A stretch of DNA of 64,000 nucleotides from contig VZQC01010587.1 of the NCBI GenBank assembly GCA_009823505.1, positions 358,874-422,873 on the forward strand. The letters run 5' to 3'. The notes under the pieces were generated by a model. The model saw nothing but the letters and a program-made list of their open reading frames with translations. It was not told the DNA's origin and ran no database searches. How positions within the stretch are numbered: the stretch's first letter is position 1; each line of letters starts with the position of its first letter. Below are positions 22,180 through 34,445 of this stretch, one piece after another. The DNA is from Rhizomys pruinosus (taxonomy: Eukaryota; Chordata; Mammalia; Rodentia; Spalacidae). The position numbers and the translations under genes are program-made.

Positions 22180-23950
22180 GCAATAAAGTAATAAATCATT
22201 TTATATAGCTGGCTTTCACAGAACCAGGATTGCTTCCAGGAGGTGGTCAATATCTCAGGATGTTGCTACTTAGAATATTTTACAGTCATTCTGAATAGAA
22301 ATCTGGGTCAGTCCCAGGTCTCCTGAGAATGTGTCCTTCATACTGTTGAAAGGAATGCATGTAAAAGTACTTAGCCCAGTACTAGAGAATATTGTTCTAT
22401 TAAAGTAACCACTGAGTATGTGATTCCATGCTAGGACCAGAACTGATGATTTTGAAAATAAAAATAAGTGAACAAATAGGAGTCCAAATGCGGAGACACA
22501 AAAAAATGACAAAATATGCAGAAAGGAAAGGGAAACGGGAGAACATGTGTTTGTGTGGACTAAGGAAAAGAGAAGAATGATAATGACCTGCCACTAAGGA
22601 AGACAGCAGTGGAGACCACAGTGCTACAGGGTTCTCACTCTGCACTCTGGGCCTTCATCTTGGGTTCCACACAGAAATACTATGACTATCTAACCCCTCA
22701 GATGCAGAAGACAAAATCCAGTGTGTCACTGTACTGAATGCATAATGCAACCCACTAACATCCAACCTGTGAGATCACCCAGCCCTTCTCCAGCCATCAG
22801 GAGCACTGTTGAACAGCAGTGAGTAGGTGGAAAATCTTTGAGCACCCAGTACAAAGGAGAGCTGCGGGTTCTCAGCTGTCTCACAAAATTTGAAAGCCTG
22901 TTCATTTATTCCCTTCGTTCATTTCTCCTCTCAGGAGAATGCTTGGAAATCAGTCCATACCATGACCATCTACAAGGCTAAAACCCATATCACAAAGCTC
23001 CATTTCCAAAGGTACTCAGTGACAGCCAAGATGCTCAAACAAAAATAATACATTAAAGAGAACATACTACTATAAATCTGGAAACAAAAATTAGGAAGGA
23101 CTGTTTCATTTTCCTGCTCTGTGGTGTGACAATGTGCTCTAAATAGTTAGATTTTACTAAGATTTGTCAGTGGTGTCAAAAAAATGGCCAGAGGAATCAC
23201 TTCAAGATCTCTTTGCTCTATTGACCTATTTCAGACATTGATCAATAATTCAGAGTAATGCCAAAGACCAAAGTGACTTTCACTGTGTTAAGTGGAGGAT
23301 TGTATACTTATCATCAGTCTCTGCAGTGTCTTGTCCCCACAGGGAAGGAAGCATTCAAGTATCCACCTCTCTTGATGCCAGTGCAAATCCTGTTCTTCAT
23401 AGCATAAGATCTCCACTTGCAATATGGAAAATATCTAAGTGACAAACATTTGTGCAAGGTTTTAAATGTAACAGGAACAGAAAACCATGGGAGTAGAGAA
23501 AGAGGTTTTAGAACAACAGCTAGAATCACAGAGTGTAAAAACTCCCCACTGAATTTCAAAATTAGGGTGATTTCAATCAATCAGTAATTTAAAAAAATCA
23601 CTTAAAATGACTGGTAAAACTAAAGAATCCACAAATTCTTGAAAAATCAATCATTTTCATGGAATTGTTGTAAAAGCCAGAGTTGAATTTAGAGTATCAC
23701 GCGGTACTATCATCCCATTTATCTTAATGGAATATATGTACATATATAGCTAAACATTTGCATATAATGCTTACAGAATTCCTTTTTTTGAGGAGGAGAA
23801 AACTGACTTCATTCACATATGTTACCATAAAGCTGTTTGGAGGAAATTGGATGATCAAAAAAGGAGGTGGAGTTCAAGTGGACCCTGGTCAGAGAAGGAA
23901 GGGCTCAGACTTTTCTAGAAGATGAAATGAGTGACTACTATATGGATGGA
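22180..23950. other. No gene recognised
   Basis: Single-copy, AT-rich sequence. The ORFs 22270-22512, 22400-22645 and 23314-23580 (-) have no splice or start context that I can support. Confidence 0.5.
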
Positions 23951-23953
23951 CAT

Positions 23954-24037
23954 TTCAAGGCCAGCCTGGTCTACGTAGTGAGTTCCAGGACAGCTGGAGC
24001 TACAGAGAGACCCTGTCTCAAAAAGACAACAAAAAGA
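23954..24037 (+). mobile_element. B1 SINE, 3' half only
   Basis: Begins at 'ttcaaggccagcctggtcta' and ends '...accctgtctcaaaaagacaa'. The 5' half with the A box is absent, so it is a truncated B1. The plus-strand ORF 23867-24217 crosses it and is rejected as a gene. Confidence 0.88.
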
Positions 24038-24287
24038 GTTTTGGTAGAAAGGAGTATTGAGAAGTTTTACTTTGTGCCTCTCTTAAATGTCACTGCTGGA
24101 GAGGACTTCTCCTCTACACTGTACACAGCTGCCCTTTGCTACACAGAGCAGTGTCTAACAGACAGAGTGGAATTTGTAACACTCAGTGTCTACATCAACC
24201 CACTTTCTATGCACTAAATAGCAAGATGAGCTTAGGACCTGTATGGACTCTTCTGGCATTCACAACTCCATGAGGGATATCATAATT
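24038..24287. other. No gene recognised
   Basis: Single-copy sequence between the B1 fragment and the MIR. Nothing else is seen. Confidence 0.5.
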
Positions 24288-24420
24288 AATTCTCTTTTAT
24301 AAATGAAAAACCTGAGACACAGAAAGACTTACTTCCCAAAGATCTACCAGCTGATAACTGATGTAGCTGAGATTCAGTCCCAGGCATTTTGATTCCAGGG
24401 TCTGTACATTGGACCCAGAT
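24288..24420 (+). mobile_element. MIR fragment
   Basis: Follows the reverse-oriented MIR reading 'ataaatgaaaaacctgagacacagaaag', 'acttcccaaagat', 'tgagattcagtcccaggcattttgattccag', quoted in parts. These are the standard MIR landmarks for a tRNA-derived mammal-wide SINE. Confidence 0.7.
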
Positions 24421-24605
24421 GCTTTCCCACCTCCCAGGCTATGGAAAAGTCACTCTAGTCAACATCTATGCCCTATGTCACAGGGCAAGTGAGAGTGCAT
24501 CCTTCCACACAATACCCCATGGCCAACACCCCTTAGGGAAGCTGGCTTTTAGAGAGCAGAAATCAGGTTGTTTTTATGATTACAATACAACTATTCTGTA
24601 CCCAG

Positions 24606-24643
24606 GTTTCCGCAGTGTAGTGGTTATCATGTTCACCTAACAA
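24606..24643 (+). pseudogene. 5' half of a tRNA-Val (AAC-type), retro-fragment
   Basis: About 38 bases match the 5' half of mammalian tRNA-Val(AAC), from the acceptor strand through the D arm (tagtggttatca) to the anticodon loop (cctaaca), with a few changes. The match stops just after the anticodon. There is no T arm, no box B and no acceptor 3' strand, so it cannot make a tRNA. There is no A tail, which fits the known class of tailless tRNA-derived retropseudogenes. B2 SINEs are not the source, since their heads differ. Confidence 0.7.
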
Positions 24644-24644
24644 T

Positions 24645-25588
24645 GCCACTAGTTTGTTATTAGATAAACTTTAGGAAATAAAACAAAGGAAACTAAGACA
24701 TGAGGAATCATTATTTTCCTCCATTTCATTGGTTCCTGGTTTATGTTTCTAAATATTTGGTAATAACTTAATGGTTTTATACAATCCCTGAAATATCCAG
24801 CCTGTCTCTACTCTTTAGGGATCTATTTGGTATGAGCATGAACTACATAGAACATCAGTAACTCCAATTTTGCTCCGCTCTTGGGCTCTTTAGATTGTTT
24901 TCAAAGGGTAACTTCATCAGCCAACAGTACAAGCACCAGGGAGAAGGGCACTTCCACAGATGGTCTGAGACAGTTACTGAAGTGCAGACCACAGGCTCTG
25001 CTCAGTGTGGAAACTGATCATTTTTAAATGGTCTATAAGCCATCCTCTCATAGCTCACAGTGGATTATGATAAAGGACACAAAACCAAGATAAACCATAG
25101 TGGGGACTTGAAGAGCTAAGTGAGCTCCTCTAATCAGAAGATTGATTGGGGTTACTTTACTAACCTTATTGATGATTAGCTCTGGGAAAATAAATTGACT
25201 GAAATAACAAATTCATCCTTTGCTCTAGTCAAGGTTGAACTAATGAGACTACAGAATGGCCTGTGTAGCTTACATCTATTTTTCCATTTCCTGATATATC
25301 ACCAAGAAGTGAACTTCAGTTTATGAACTAGTGAGACCCCACAGGTGTTCATGGCCTGAGGATGGTCTTTCATGGATACAGCATGGATTAGGACTATAGC
25401 TTCGTTCTCTTCCAGAAATGAGAAGCAGGCTTCTACCTCTCATCATTTGAGTGATAGCAATGGTCTGTCTGGCAAAAGCACAATAAAACCTTGGGTCTCT
25501 ATGAGGGAACCCATTCAGCGGACTTCTCAGGGATGGTAGTAAGTGTGGTTGAATACTGTGGTTGAATTTGCCTGTGAGATTCTGGCTT
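24645..25588. other. No gene recognised
   Basis: AT-rich single-copy sequence with no supported feature. Confidence 0.55.
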
Positions 25589-25602
25589 AAGAACTAATCT
25601 TC

Positions 25603-25864
25603 GGGGCTGGAGAGATGGCCTAGCGGTTGAGAGTGCCGACTTTTCTTGCAGAGGAATCGGGTTCGATCCCCAGCACCCACATGGCGGCTGAGAACCGTCT
25701 GTAACTCCAATTCCAAGAGAACTCCAGTTCCAGGGGAATCCGACACCTTCTTCTGACCTCCACGACATTGCACGACACGGGTGACAGACCTGCATGCATT
25801 CATACACATAGTACATTCATACACATAGAGAAAAATAAATTTAAAAAAATTTAAAAAAATAAAA
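25603..25864 (+). mobile_element. B2 SINE with target duplication
   Basis: Starts ggggctggagagatggcc, has the pol III B box in 'gggttcgatccccagc' and ends in an A-rich tail. Flanks are agaactaatcttc (to 25602) and agaactgatcttc (from 25866), a TSD with one mismatch. The minus-strand ORFs across it are artefacts. Confidence 0.95.
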
Positions 25865-25879
25865 AAGAACTGATCTTCC

Positions 25880-26312
25880 TAACAAAGCAAAAAGAGCCAG
25901 GATACCCCATAGCAGCAAGTGGATGTCACTCCACATGGACAGTCTGCTCTGGAGCGAAGACCCCTGCTTCTCCCACATGATAACCTATACTGATCGGTAG
26001 GTTCCAGAACCCCTATCAGTATCAAAGAAAAGATACTATGGTTTAACATTGACAGTTTCTGGAAGTGTCACACACACTACAGGAAATGGATCATTTAGTT
26101 CCATTTTACAAATCAAACACAGCAGAAGACCAAGATGATAAATCCAAAATGTTCCAGATATTTAAAATTGAAATATATCAGTTTTATGGACTTAAGGCAA
26201 AATTTTATATTACTAAAACTTCACCAAAAATATTTTTCAGGAAAAAGAGCTATAAAGCTTAGAAATGAAAAAGTAGCTATACTTGATGATGATTTCTTCA
26301 CGGAATCTATTC
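25880..26312. other. No gene recognised
   Basis: Single-copy sequence. The overlapping plus ORFs 26065-26262 and 26135-26398 lack supporting signals. Confidence 0.5.
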
Positions 26313-26332
26313 TTTTTTTTTTTTTTTTTTTT
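26313..26332 (+). repeat. T20 homopolymer
   Basis: A run of 20 T upstream of the L1 3' end. It may be the tail of an element too eroded to recognise. Confidence 0.9.
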
Positions 26333-26405
26333 GATGATAGGAGTAAGATTATAGTAAGAACGGGTAATTTTTCATTATTTGATCTTGAATGCTACTGAGG
26401 GTTTT

Positions 26406-26715
26406 CATTTCATTTTCTTTTTTTTCTTCTTTTTAATTGAGGTTTTGTGCATTTCATACAACATTTCTTAATCAAATTTAGATACATTCCCATTCCTTGC
26501 CCTCCACCCCACCAGAGCTCATGCATTCTACCATACATATCTTTCATCTTTTTCTTTGTCTTTTTTAAATTTTTCAATGCAGAAATTTACTGTTTTGGTC
26601 AGAAGTTTACTAGTTCAGTCAGTTCTTTGACCCAGTCTTTTGTTGTTGTTGTTGTTCCTTCCAATTTGTATCACTTCAAAATATGCATATATTTTGTACC
26701 AAAATTATGAAATCT
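26406..26715 (-). mobile_element. L1 3' UTR only, 5' truncated
   Basis: Read on the minus strand, it is an L1 3' UTR. The plus-strand text 'ttaattgaggttttgtgcatttcat' (in parts), then 'ccctccaccccacc' and '(gtt)n', parallels 7545-7640, 38236-38470 and 45340-45620. No ORF2 sequence is attached. Confidence 0.8.
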
Positions 26716-26847
26716 GAAAATAAACTATATGTTAATTCCAAAGCATGTTTAAGGATTCACATTTTGACAATAGAGTTATATGCAGGTAAAGAAATTACTT
26801 TACATTCCTACATTACATAGTAAGTTGATAAGTAACTCCCAACACAA

Positions 26848-26994
26848 TTTTTTTTTGTCTTTTTGAGACAGGATCTCCCTGTAGCCCCAGCTCTCCTGTA
26901 ACTTACTTTGTAGACCAAGCTTTGTAAACAGATGTCCATCTGCCTCTGCCTCCTGGGTGCTGGGATTAGAGGTGTGAACCACCATGCCTGGCTC
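26848..26994 (-). mobile_element. B1 SINE
   Basis: The reverse complement of a full B1. The T8 start at 26848 is the tail; 'tttttgagacagg', 'tgctgggatta' and 'accaccatgcctggct' (5' end) are present. Confidence 0.93.
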
Positions 26995-27103
26995 ACAGAA
27001 TTCCTTTTAAATAATTAATAATTAATGAGAATTGTATCCCAGAATATTTAATATAAAATTATTGTATGGTTAAGTTTCTTTATCAGAAGTGAAGTCATTC
27101 CCT

Positions 27104-27338
27104 GGGGCTGTAGAGATGGCACAGAAATTAAGACTACTGGATGCTCTTGCAGAGGACCCAGGTTTGACTTCCAGCACCCACATGATAACTAATAACTCTC
27201 CATAACTCCAGTTACAGGGAGATGCAACACCCTTTTCTGACCTCTGTGGGCATTGCATAACATGGGATCATTTACATACATGCAAAGGATACACTCCTAC
27301 ACACAAAAATGAAATATAATAAATAAATATTTAAAAAA
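27104..27338 (+). mobile_element. B2 SINE
   Basis: 'ggggctgtagagatggcaca', then 'gcagaggacccaggtttgac', then '...cagcacccacatg', ending in an AT-rich tail. Moderately diverged. Confidence 0.9.
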
Positions 27339-27339
27339 A

Positions 27340-27932
27340 TTTCCCCTGGATCAATAACCACACCTGTGATTCCATGTTTTATCACACTCCCTCCTGTGTT
27401 TTTATACTTTTTCCTTGAACAACAGGGCCCTCATGTTTGTAAATAATGGTGTTCTATTCTAGAAATTAGTGGTAGTCTTCTTGTCTTTACTTTCCTGATA
27501 GTGTCGTACATTTAATTATGAGCACAGAATATTTGTCTGCAGGATTCTAGAGGGATTCGGTTAACTAGAGACTAATTTATTCAGTTTTGGAGAGAGGAAA
27601 GTAAAGATTAAAAGTAAGAAAATATAAATTTCAAGCATCTCATATCAGACAAAAAGTCATTGGTATTAAAATAAATGTGTATTCCTATAACAAGATTTTG
27701 TGCTTTAAGTTTAACAAAGTGTGAATAACACCAGGACAATAATAAAATAAGCAATGTCATCACCTTTATTCCCCAAACCAGTAATGATAAGGTTCATTTT
27801 GGAGTTATTAGAGCAGAAATAGCCACTTCTAAGGCTGAGGACACTAACATTAGAATGCTTAAACAGCATAATTCTGGAAGTCATAGTAGATGTATGAGTT
27901 CTTGGGCTCATGTTATTTGTGTTTCCGAGGTT
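27340..27932. other. No gene recognised
   Basis: AT-rich single-copy sequence. Nothing supported. Confidence 0.55.
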
Positions 27933-27933
27933 A

Positions 27934-28522
27934 CTATGCTAGATAGGTTTAGTGTCAACTGGACACATTTGGATGTAAGAAGCCACAATTGGGGAATTTC
28001 CTCCATTGGACTGGCCTGTGACCATGTCTGTGGGGTATTTTCTTGATTGTTGAGTGTTGTGGGTGGGCCTAGAAGAATGTGGGCAATGCCACCACTGGGC
28101 AGGTTGTTGTATACTGTATAAAAAAGCAGGCTGGCCAGGCGTGATAGTGCACGCCTTTAATCCTAGCACTTGGGAGGCTGAGGCAGGCGGATCTTTGTGA
28201 GTTCAAGGCCAGCCTGGTCTACAGAGTGAGTTCCAGGACAGCTGGGGCTACAGGGAGACCCTGTCTCAAAAAGACCAAAAAAAAAGAAAAAAAGAAAAAA
28301 AAAAAGTAGGCTGATCTAGAGCCAGGAGAGCAAGCCAGTAAGCAGCATTCCTCCATGGCCAGTGCTTCAATTCCTGCCTCCAGGCTCCTGCCCTGAGTTC
28401 CTATCTTAGGCTCCCTCTATGATAAACTGTGACCTGGGAGATGTGAGCTGAATAAACCATTTCCTCCTCAATTTGGTTTTGTTCAGAGCATTTTGTCACA
28501 GCAATGGAGAAGCAAACTAAGG
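27934..28522 (+). mobile_element. LTR-like element (family 2) split by a B1
   Basis: Homologous to 39935-40334, 40383-40789 and 52566-52972. It begins tatgctagataggtttagtg and ends near 'gcaaactaagg'. It contains the family's polyadenylation signal 'gctgaataaaccatttcc'. A B1 with its own duplication sits at 28134-28305. No clear 5-bp TSD can be read here because the ends are eroded. Confidence 0.8.
28134..28305 (+). mobile_element. B1 SINE inside the family-2 LTR
   Basis: Starts gccaggcgtgatagtgcacg and ends with an A-rich tail. The flanks aaaaagcaggctg and aaaaagtaggctg are a TSD with one mismatch. It is younger than the LTR it interrupts. Confidence 0.95.
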
Positions 28523-28524
28523 CT

Positions 28525-29960
28525 TTCTGGCTAACTATGAATGAACACGCATTTTATTTGTAGGCATTTCCATACCTGCTTCATTTCTATTCCTTTCTTG
28601 GCTTTGGAACTTCAAGTTCTTATTGTTCACTGGTGTGATGACCAATTGCGACTATCTGTTAAAATATATCATTTGTGCAAATATTTTCCAAATTTACCTT
28701 TTCCTTTCAATGTTACTAGCTTCGTCTTTTCTGAATAGAATTGCCTTTTGCAGTGTTAATGTTTATAAGCTGAGCCTAGCCCTGTTAATGCTGCTAATCC
28801 CAACTTCCCATCCAATTCTATTGGTTTAACAGTAACACAGATAAAATGACCATGAACAATGGTCAGAGTTTCAACAGTCTAAAAGCAGGACTATTAATTC
28901 AGTCCTCCATTTTCGGAGATCCTTGTTGTCATTTGAAGACTGGCTGAAACACTTTAACAGGACATTGGGATTCTCAAGGCGATTGGGAATTAATGAACAT
29001 CCACTACATCTTGACAAGTACTGTGCTAAGTATCTCCAAACCTACATCACCACAGCAGAGAAACAAATTGCTAATAAACCTGAGTATGTTGTAAGGCAAG
29101 ATGATTAATGGAAGAGAAATTGTGTCCATTCTTTCTGTTACTCTAAGAATTAGTTTTTGGCCCATTCTCAATAGCAGCCTGATAAATTGTGGGGACAAAT
29201 AGAACCAAGAGAGGAAAAGAGAAGCCCAAACATGGAAGGTCACTCAGTTAACTACTGTAAAGACCCTGGCAATTGCAGGTAAATTATGGATGAAAACTTA
29301 AATCATGGTTTTATGTCAGCTAAGTTATGTGACAGCCCACAGAAGCCAATACTGAGGAGAGGCATTCTTAAGCATATATGTAATGGAGGAAATAGAATTA
29401 GAGGACATATTTTTAAGAATTATCTCAAACAGGATCAATGAGGTGTTCAGAAAATAAAAGCACCTGATGCACCAATCTGATGACCTGGGTCGAAATTCAG
29501 TGGCACACATCTGTCATCACAGGACTCTGGCTTTAAAAGAAGAGGCAGAGGCAATAGAAGAACAGGGAAACCTGGTGGGTCAGCTAGCCTGGATTGGGCT
29601 TAGATTGTTTTGCCCCCCACTCCAAACAAGCCTGGTCTATTAGGCAAAATCCTGTCCACCCCCGTTTCCATCTCTACACTCAGCCTCCTAGCTGTGATTA
29701 CCTACCTCACATACAAAGCAAACCTGGAGTCACCCTTGTTCTTCCAAGAAAAAATCAAAAGAGAGTTATCTTAAGCAGAGACCAACTAAATACACATATC
29801 TTATTGGGAAGCAACTTCCACTATAAATGCAGGCTAGAATTTCATATCAGACATACAGACCAGGATCTCTGTCCAGGACACAATGCCAAATCACAAATAA
29901 TGTGTGTCTTTATGCCGTTTGTGATTATGTTGTTGAGAGTCTTTGTATGTATTGCATAAA
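28525..29960. other. No gene recognised
   Basis: Single-copy sequence. ORFs of 60-121 codons (28541-28738, 28923-29108, 29594-29959 plus; 29004-29243 minus) lack splice or start support. Confidence 0.5.
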
Positions 29961-29964
29961 GTAT

Positions 29965-31425
29965 ATGAGTCTATAGGGTTTTTGTTGTTGTTGCTGTGTT
30001 TTTGTATAAGAGTCCCTTCATAGAAAGAGTTTAGAAGTTCTCTCCTATTTCTATCCTTTTGAATAATTTAGCAAGTATTGGTTGTATCTTTTGGATGTCT
30101 GCTAGAATTCTTCTGTGAATTCATCTGAGCCTGGGCTTTTATTTAGTCAGGAGTTTTTGTGCTGCTGTTTCAATTTATTTGTTTGGGGTCTGTTTAAGCT
30201 GTAGACTCCTTCTTGGTTTAACTTTGGAGGTTTCCATGAATTTAGAAATTAATCCATTCCTTTTAGATTTTCAAATTTAATAAATTAGAAAATTTTAAAG
30301 TATTCTCTTATAATATTCTGATTTGGAGGGTGTCTGTTGTGATGTTTCCTCTTTCCTCTTTGATTTTGTTATTTCGCATTTGCTCTTTCGTTTAACTCAA
30401 CTAAGGGTCTGTCTATACTGTTTAACATGTCAAAGAACCAGCACTGATTCTTTGTATTGTTTTCTTTGTTTCTATTTCATTAATTTCAGCTCTGATATTT
30501 GTTATTTCTCCTTGTCTGCTAGGTTTGGTATTTTTTAACTTATATCCCCAGTCTTGAGTTGTACTGTTAAGTCATAAATATACTCATTTTGATTTTTTTA
30601 AGGTAGGCACTTAGAACTTTAAACTTCCTTCTTAGGACTGTTTTTAAAGTGTTCCAGATCTTTTTCTTTCTTTGTATTATCCTTTTGGTTTAGTTTTATA
30701 AATACTTTTATTTCTTTCATAATTTCTTCTTTGACCCACTCATCCTTCAGGAGTGCATTGTTTAATAACCATGAGTTTGCGTAGTTACTAGAGCTTCTTT
30801 TACTATTGATTATAAGCTTCATTGCATTGTGGTCTGATAGAATGCATGGATTTTTTTTTTTCAAATTTTTGTATTTGTTGAGGTTTTGTTTGTGCCTCAG
30901 TATGTGGTGAAACTTGCGTGGGCTACTGAGTAGAAAGGATATTCTTAGCCAAGCATGATGGCACATGCTTTTAATCCTAGCACTTGGGAGGCAGAGGCAG
31001 GTGGATTTCTGTGTGTTCAAGGCCAGCCTGGTCTACCTAGTGAGTTCCAGGTCAGCTGGGACTAAAGGGAGATCCTGTCTCAAAAAGAACAAGGGAAAAA
31101 AAAAGTATATTCTTTGGTTGTTGGATGGAATACTCTGCACATGTCTGTTAGGTCCATTTGATGTTATATATAATTTATTACAGATGACTTTATATGTATT
31201 CTGTGCCCAGTTGATCTATCTATTTGGAGATAGTGAAGTAATAACTCACTTACTATTATTGTGCTGAGGTTAATCTGTATTTTTATAGTCCTGAAATACT
31301 GTTTCTATAAAATTAGGTGCACCAGAGTTTGGTGCATATGTGTTCATTATTGTAATACCTTCTTAGTCAATTGTTCCTTTGATCAGAATTAAGTGACCCT
31401 CTTTAGCTCTTGTTACTGTGGTTGA
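29965..31425 (-). mobile_element. Internal L1 ORF2 fragment, split by a B1
   Basis: The minus-strand sequence covers ORF2 from the endonuclease side (about 31.4 kb) into the reverse transcriptase (about 30.0 kb). The minus frame 30619-31020 retains an endonuclease C-terminal block (CILSDHNAMKL and LLNNALLKDEWVKEEI). No 3' end or tail is present, so it is a broken internal piece. Confidence 0.9.
30947..31104 (+). mobile_element. B1 SINE inserted in L1
   Basis: 'agccaagcatgatggcacat', the B1 core and an A-rich tail. The flanks 'atattctt' and 'tatattctt' look like the duplicated target. Confidence 0.93.
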
Positions 31426-31474
31426 TAAATGATCATAAGGAAACAGACTGTCAGGACTCTGGGAATCTGCTCAT

Positions 31475-31845
31475 ATTAATATGCAACAATGGTGACAGCA
31501 TGCACAAGACCCATGAAGACTCGATCAGATGACAACCAGTATAGAACTGGAGAAAGGGGAAGCAGGATCTAACCCTTCCTGAAGAACTATTGTTAAATTA
31601 TTACTGTGGGGTGAAAGAATGGAGATCTTTAAGGGAGTGATTCTAGATAGGCTGACTAGACTCCAGTGAATGAATTTTCATGAAGGGACTTCTGGGTATA
31701 AATGCTTAACTAGATAGGACTTAAGATAGATTACAGAATGCATGTAATTTCCTGGGGATATAGGGCTGACAGTGGGAGTGGTGGTCTATCTTTGATTAAA
31801 ATCTATTGTATGAAATGAATAAAAACTCAATAAAAACTAAAAAAT
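31475..31845 (+). mobile_element. Probable older L1 3' UTR
   Basis: Resembles 58005-58155 in 'agcatgcacaagacccatg' and 'ggagaaaggggaagc...acccttcctgaagaact'. It ends '...attgtatgaaatgaataaa', the usual end of older rodent (Lx-type) L1 3' UTRs. It precedes a separate L1 ORF1 region. Confidence 0.5.
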
Positions 31846-33447
31846 GTAAAAAATATGAAAAACCAAGATATGTTCCTACCAAATCCCACTAGTCCTATCG
31901 AAATGTTCTACAGGGAAAACTATGAAGAGGAACCTCAAGGGACAGATTTTAAAAGAACAAATATAAACATGGTCAAAGACCTGAAAGAGTTTAAAGAACA
32001 TACAAGCAAACACCTCAACACATTCAAAGAAGGTTGGAATAAAGTCCTAAATTAAGTTAAATAAAGTAAAAACGCATGGCTGAATGAAACCATAAAGACA
32101 ATTCCAGATTAGAAAAACAAATTCAGGAAAGAAATAAAAGCATTGAAGAAAACTCAAACTTAAATGGAAATGGATTTGAAATACCTCAAAAACCCAATTA
32201 GAAAATTAAGGAGAAAGTTTTACCAGGAGAATGAATCAAATAGAAAACAGAATATCAGAACTTAAAGATAAAGTAGGAGAGAAAAGACTGGTCAAGCAAA
32301 TAATATGCAAAATAAAATAGGAACCACGGAAATGATATACATAAGGGTTGTAGGAAACCATGAAAAGACAAAACCTGCCTGCCACTTAGGGACATAGAAG
32401 GGAAAGAAGATTAAGTCAATGGTGCCAACCACATTTTTGACAGAAATATTGAAGAAAACTTCCCTAAATTAAGGTGAGTCCAGATATAAGGAACACATAG
32501 AGCAAGAATTAGACATGGTCAGAGTAGAAACACCCATGTCATATCACAGTTGTACAGAAAAAAGTGAGAATTCGGAAAGCTGCAAAGGAAAAGTCCAAGC
32601 TGCGTATAAAGGAAAAGCCATCAGAATAACATTGGACTTTTCAATGCAAACATTAAAATCCAGAAGAGTGTAAAGAAGCAAAGCATTCTAAGGTATAAAT
32701 AATCACAGCTTCCAACACAGAATAATATAGCAACTAAAAACTGTCTATCATAGCCAAGAGATAAAGAAAAATGTTCTATGATATAAACAACCTGAAAAAA
32801 TTGTTATTCACCAAACCAGCCTTACAGAGTATACTGTACACAATGCAATGGATTAAGGAAACAAAATAATAATATATATATATAATATATATTATATATA
32901 ATTATATATATATGATCATGGGAAAAAAAATAACTGATCTGTAGTTTGCAGAAGAAGACAGAAACACAAATAGGGCAAAGATTCACAAACAGAAAACAAA
33001 ATGAGCATAGCTAACACTTATCATTCAATGATAACTTTAAACATCAATGTCCTCAGATCCCCAATAAAAATGCATAGGCTAATTGAATACATTAAAAGCA
33101 AAATCCATTTTTTGGTTCTATACAAGAAACGAATGTAACTTTAAGAAGAAGCACAAATTCTGTGGAAAAGTTGGGAGAAAACATATTCCAAGCCACAAGG
33201 ATCAAGAAGACACAAGCAAGTGTACTAGCTAATATTGGGGATTTTTTAAAACAGACTTCCCAACTAAAATTATCAGAGGAGGGACTTCCATGTGAATTGA
33301 GAGAGAACAGACAAATTCAAGATAATTTCAGCCATGGATTAAAATACATACATAGAATATATATATATATATATAACTATTATATATATATATTCTATAT
33401 ATTGTATGTATTTATCCCATGGTATATATTAGATATATATATATATA

Positions 33448-33486
33448 TGCTAGGATTAAAAATGTGCCCCACCATGCCTGGCCACC
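33448..33486 (-). mobile_element. Short B1 5' fragment
   Basis: 'gctaggattaaaaatgtgcc' followed by 'ccaccatgcctggcc' is the reverse complement of the first 40 bases of a B1, next to a (TA)n tract. Confidence 0.75.
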
Positions 33487-34017
33487 CAATTTCATAAAGA
33501 GAGACTTCAAGATACAGATTAACCACACTTAAATAATAGGATGTGAATTCAATACCCTATTTTCTCCAACAGACAGGTCATTTGGATGAAGAATAAAGAA
33601 AGAAACATATCTGAATTAAAGGATATATTAGAACAGACTTAACAGACATCTACAAACGACAATGACTCTACTCAGGAGCCCATGGAATTTTCTCTAAAGT
33701 GGACAACAAATTGGGGCACAAAACAAATTCCCCAAAATAAAAAATTATAATTCCATGTGTCCATCTGACCATAATAAAATAAATGTTAAAATCAACAACA
33801 AAAAAGCTTTAACAACTACATGAACTCATGAAGATTAAGCAATACACTACTGAATCAATAATGGGTCAAAAATGAAATGAAGAAAGAAATAAAAATATTC
33901 AGATAACTAAATGAAAATAAAACATAACATAGCCAAATCTCTGGGGCACACTAAGTAAGAGTAATCCTAAGAGGAACATTTATAGCACTAAGTACATGCA
34001 TTTAAAAAATTATAAAG

Positions 34018-34230
34018 AGGAACTGGAGAGGTGGGTCAATGCTTAAGAACACTGACTGCTCTTGCAGGGGACCTGGGTTTGATTCCCAGCACCCATGTGG
34101 CAGCTAACAACAGTCTATAATGCCACTACCAAGGGGTCCAAATGCTTTTCTGACCTCCATGGATAGGGCATATTGGTGCATTTACATACATGTAGACATT
34201 ATACATATACACATAAATTAAAAATAGTAA
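34018..34230 (+). mobile_element. B2 SINE in L1
   Basis: 'gaactggagaggtgggtcaa', then 'gcaggggacctgggtttgat', then 'tcccagcacccatgtggcag', with an A-rich end. It interrupts L1 ORF2. Confidence 0.88.
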
Positions 34231-34445
34231 GTAAACTCGTTTCAAAATCACCAAGTTGCATACATAAGTTATTCCCAATCTCTGCCGGAAAATCATAAAT
34301 GATCAACACGAAGTGTCAGGATACAAAATAAATTTACAAAACAATCAGTAGCCTGTTTATATAACAATAATAAGCTGCAGAGAAAGAGATTATGAAAATA
34401 CTTCCAAGCACAATAACCAAAAAATATCTAGGAATAAACATAACC

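Larger units (their letters stand above)
31850..34440 (+). mobile_element. L1 with ORF1 and ORF2 remnants, left part
   Basis: A plus-strand L1. ORF1 remnants lie at about 31850-32750 (the frame 31855-32055 contains KDLKEFKEHTSKHLN, a coiled-coil-like block). ORF2 remnants lie at about 33000-34440, ending at the 'KYLGINIT' landmark, where the ERV fragment begins. The L1 resumes at about 36414. All frames are broken. It includes (TA)n tracts at 32871-32911 and 33357-33445. Confidence 0.85.

Noticed and set aside
24606..24643. Functional tRNA-Val gene
   Set aside because: Only the 5' half is present; there is no T arm, box B or 3' acceptor strand.
25499..25824. Minus-strand ORFs of 76-105 codons
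   Set aside because: They read through a B2 SINE. Near-identical short ORFs recur in the B2 copies at 43352-43549, 59868-60071, 62680-62949 and 63601-63816.
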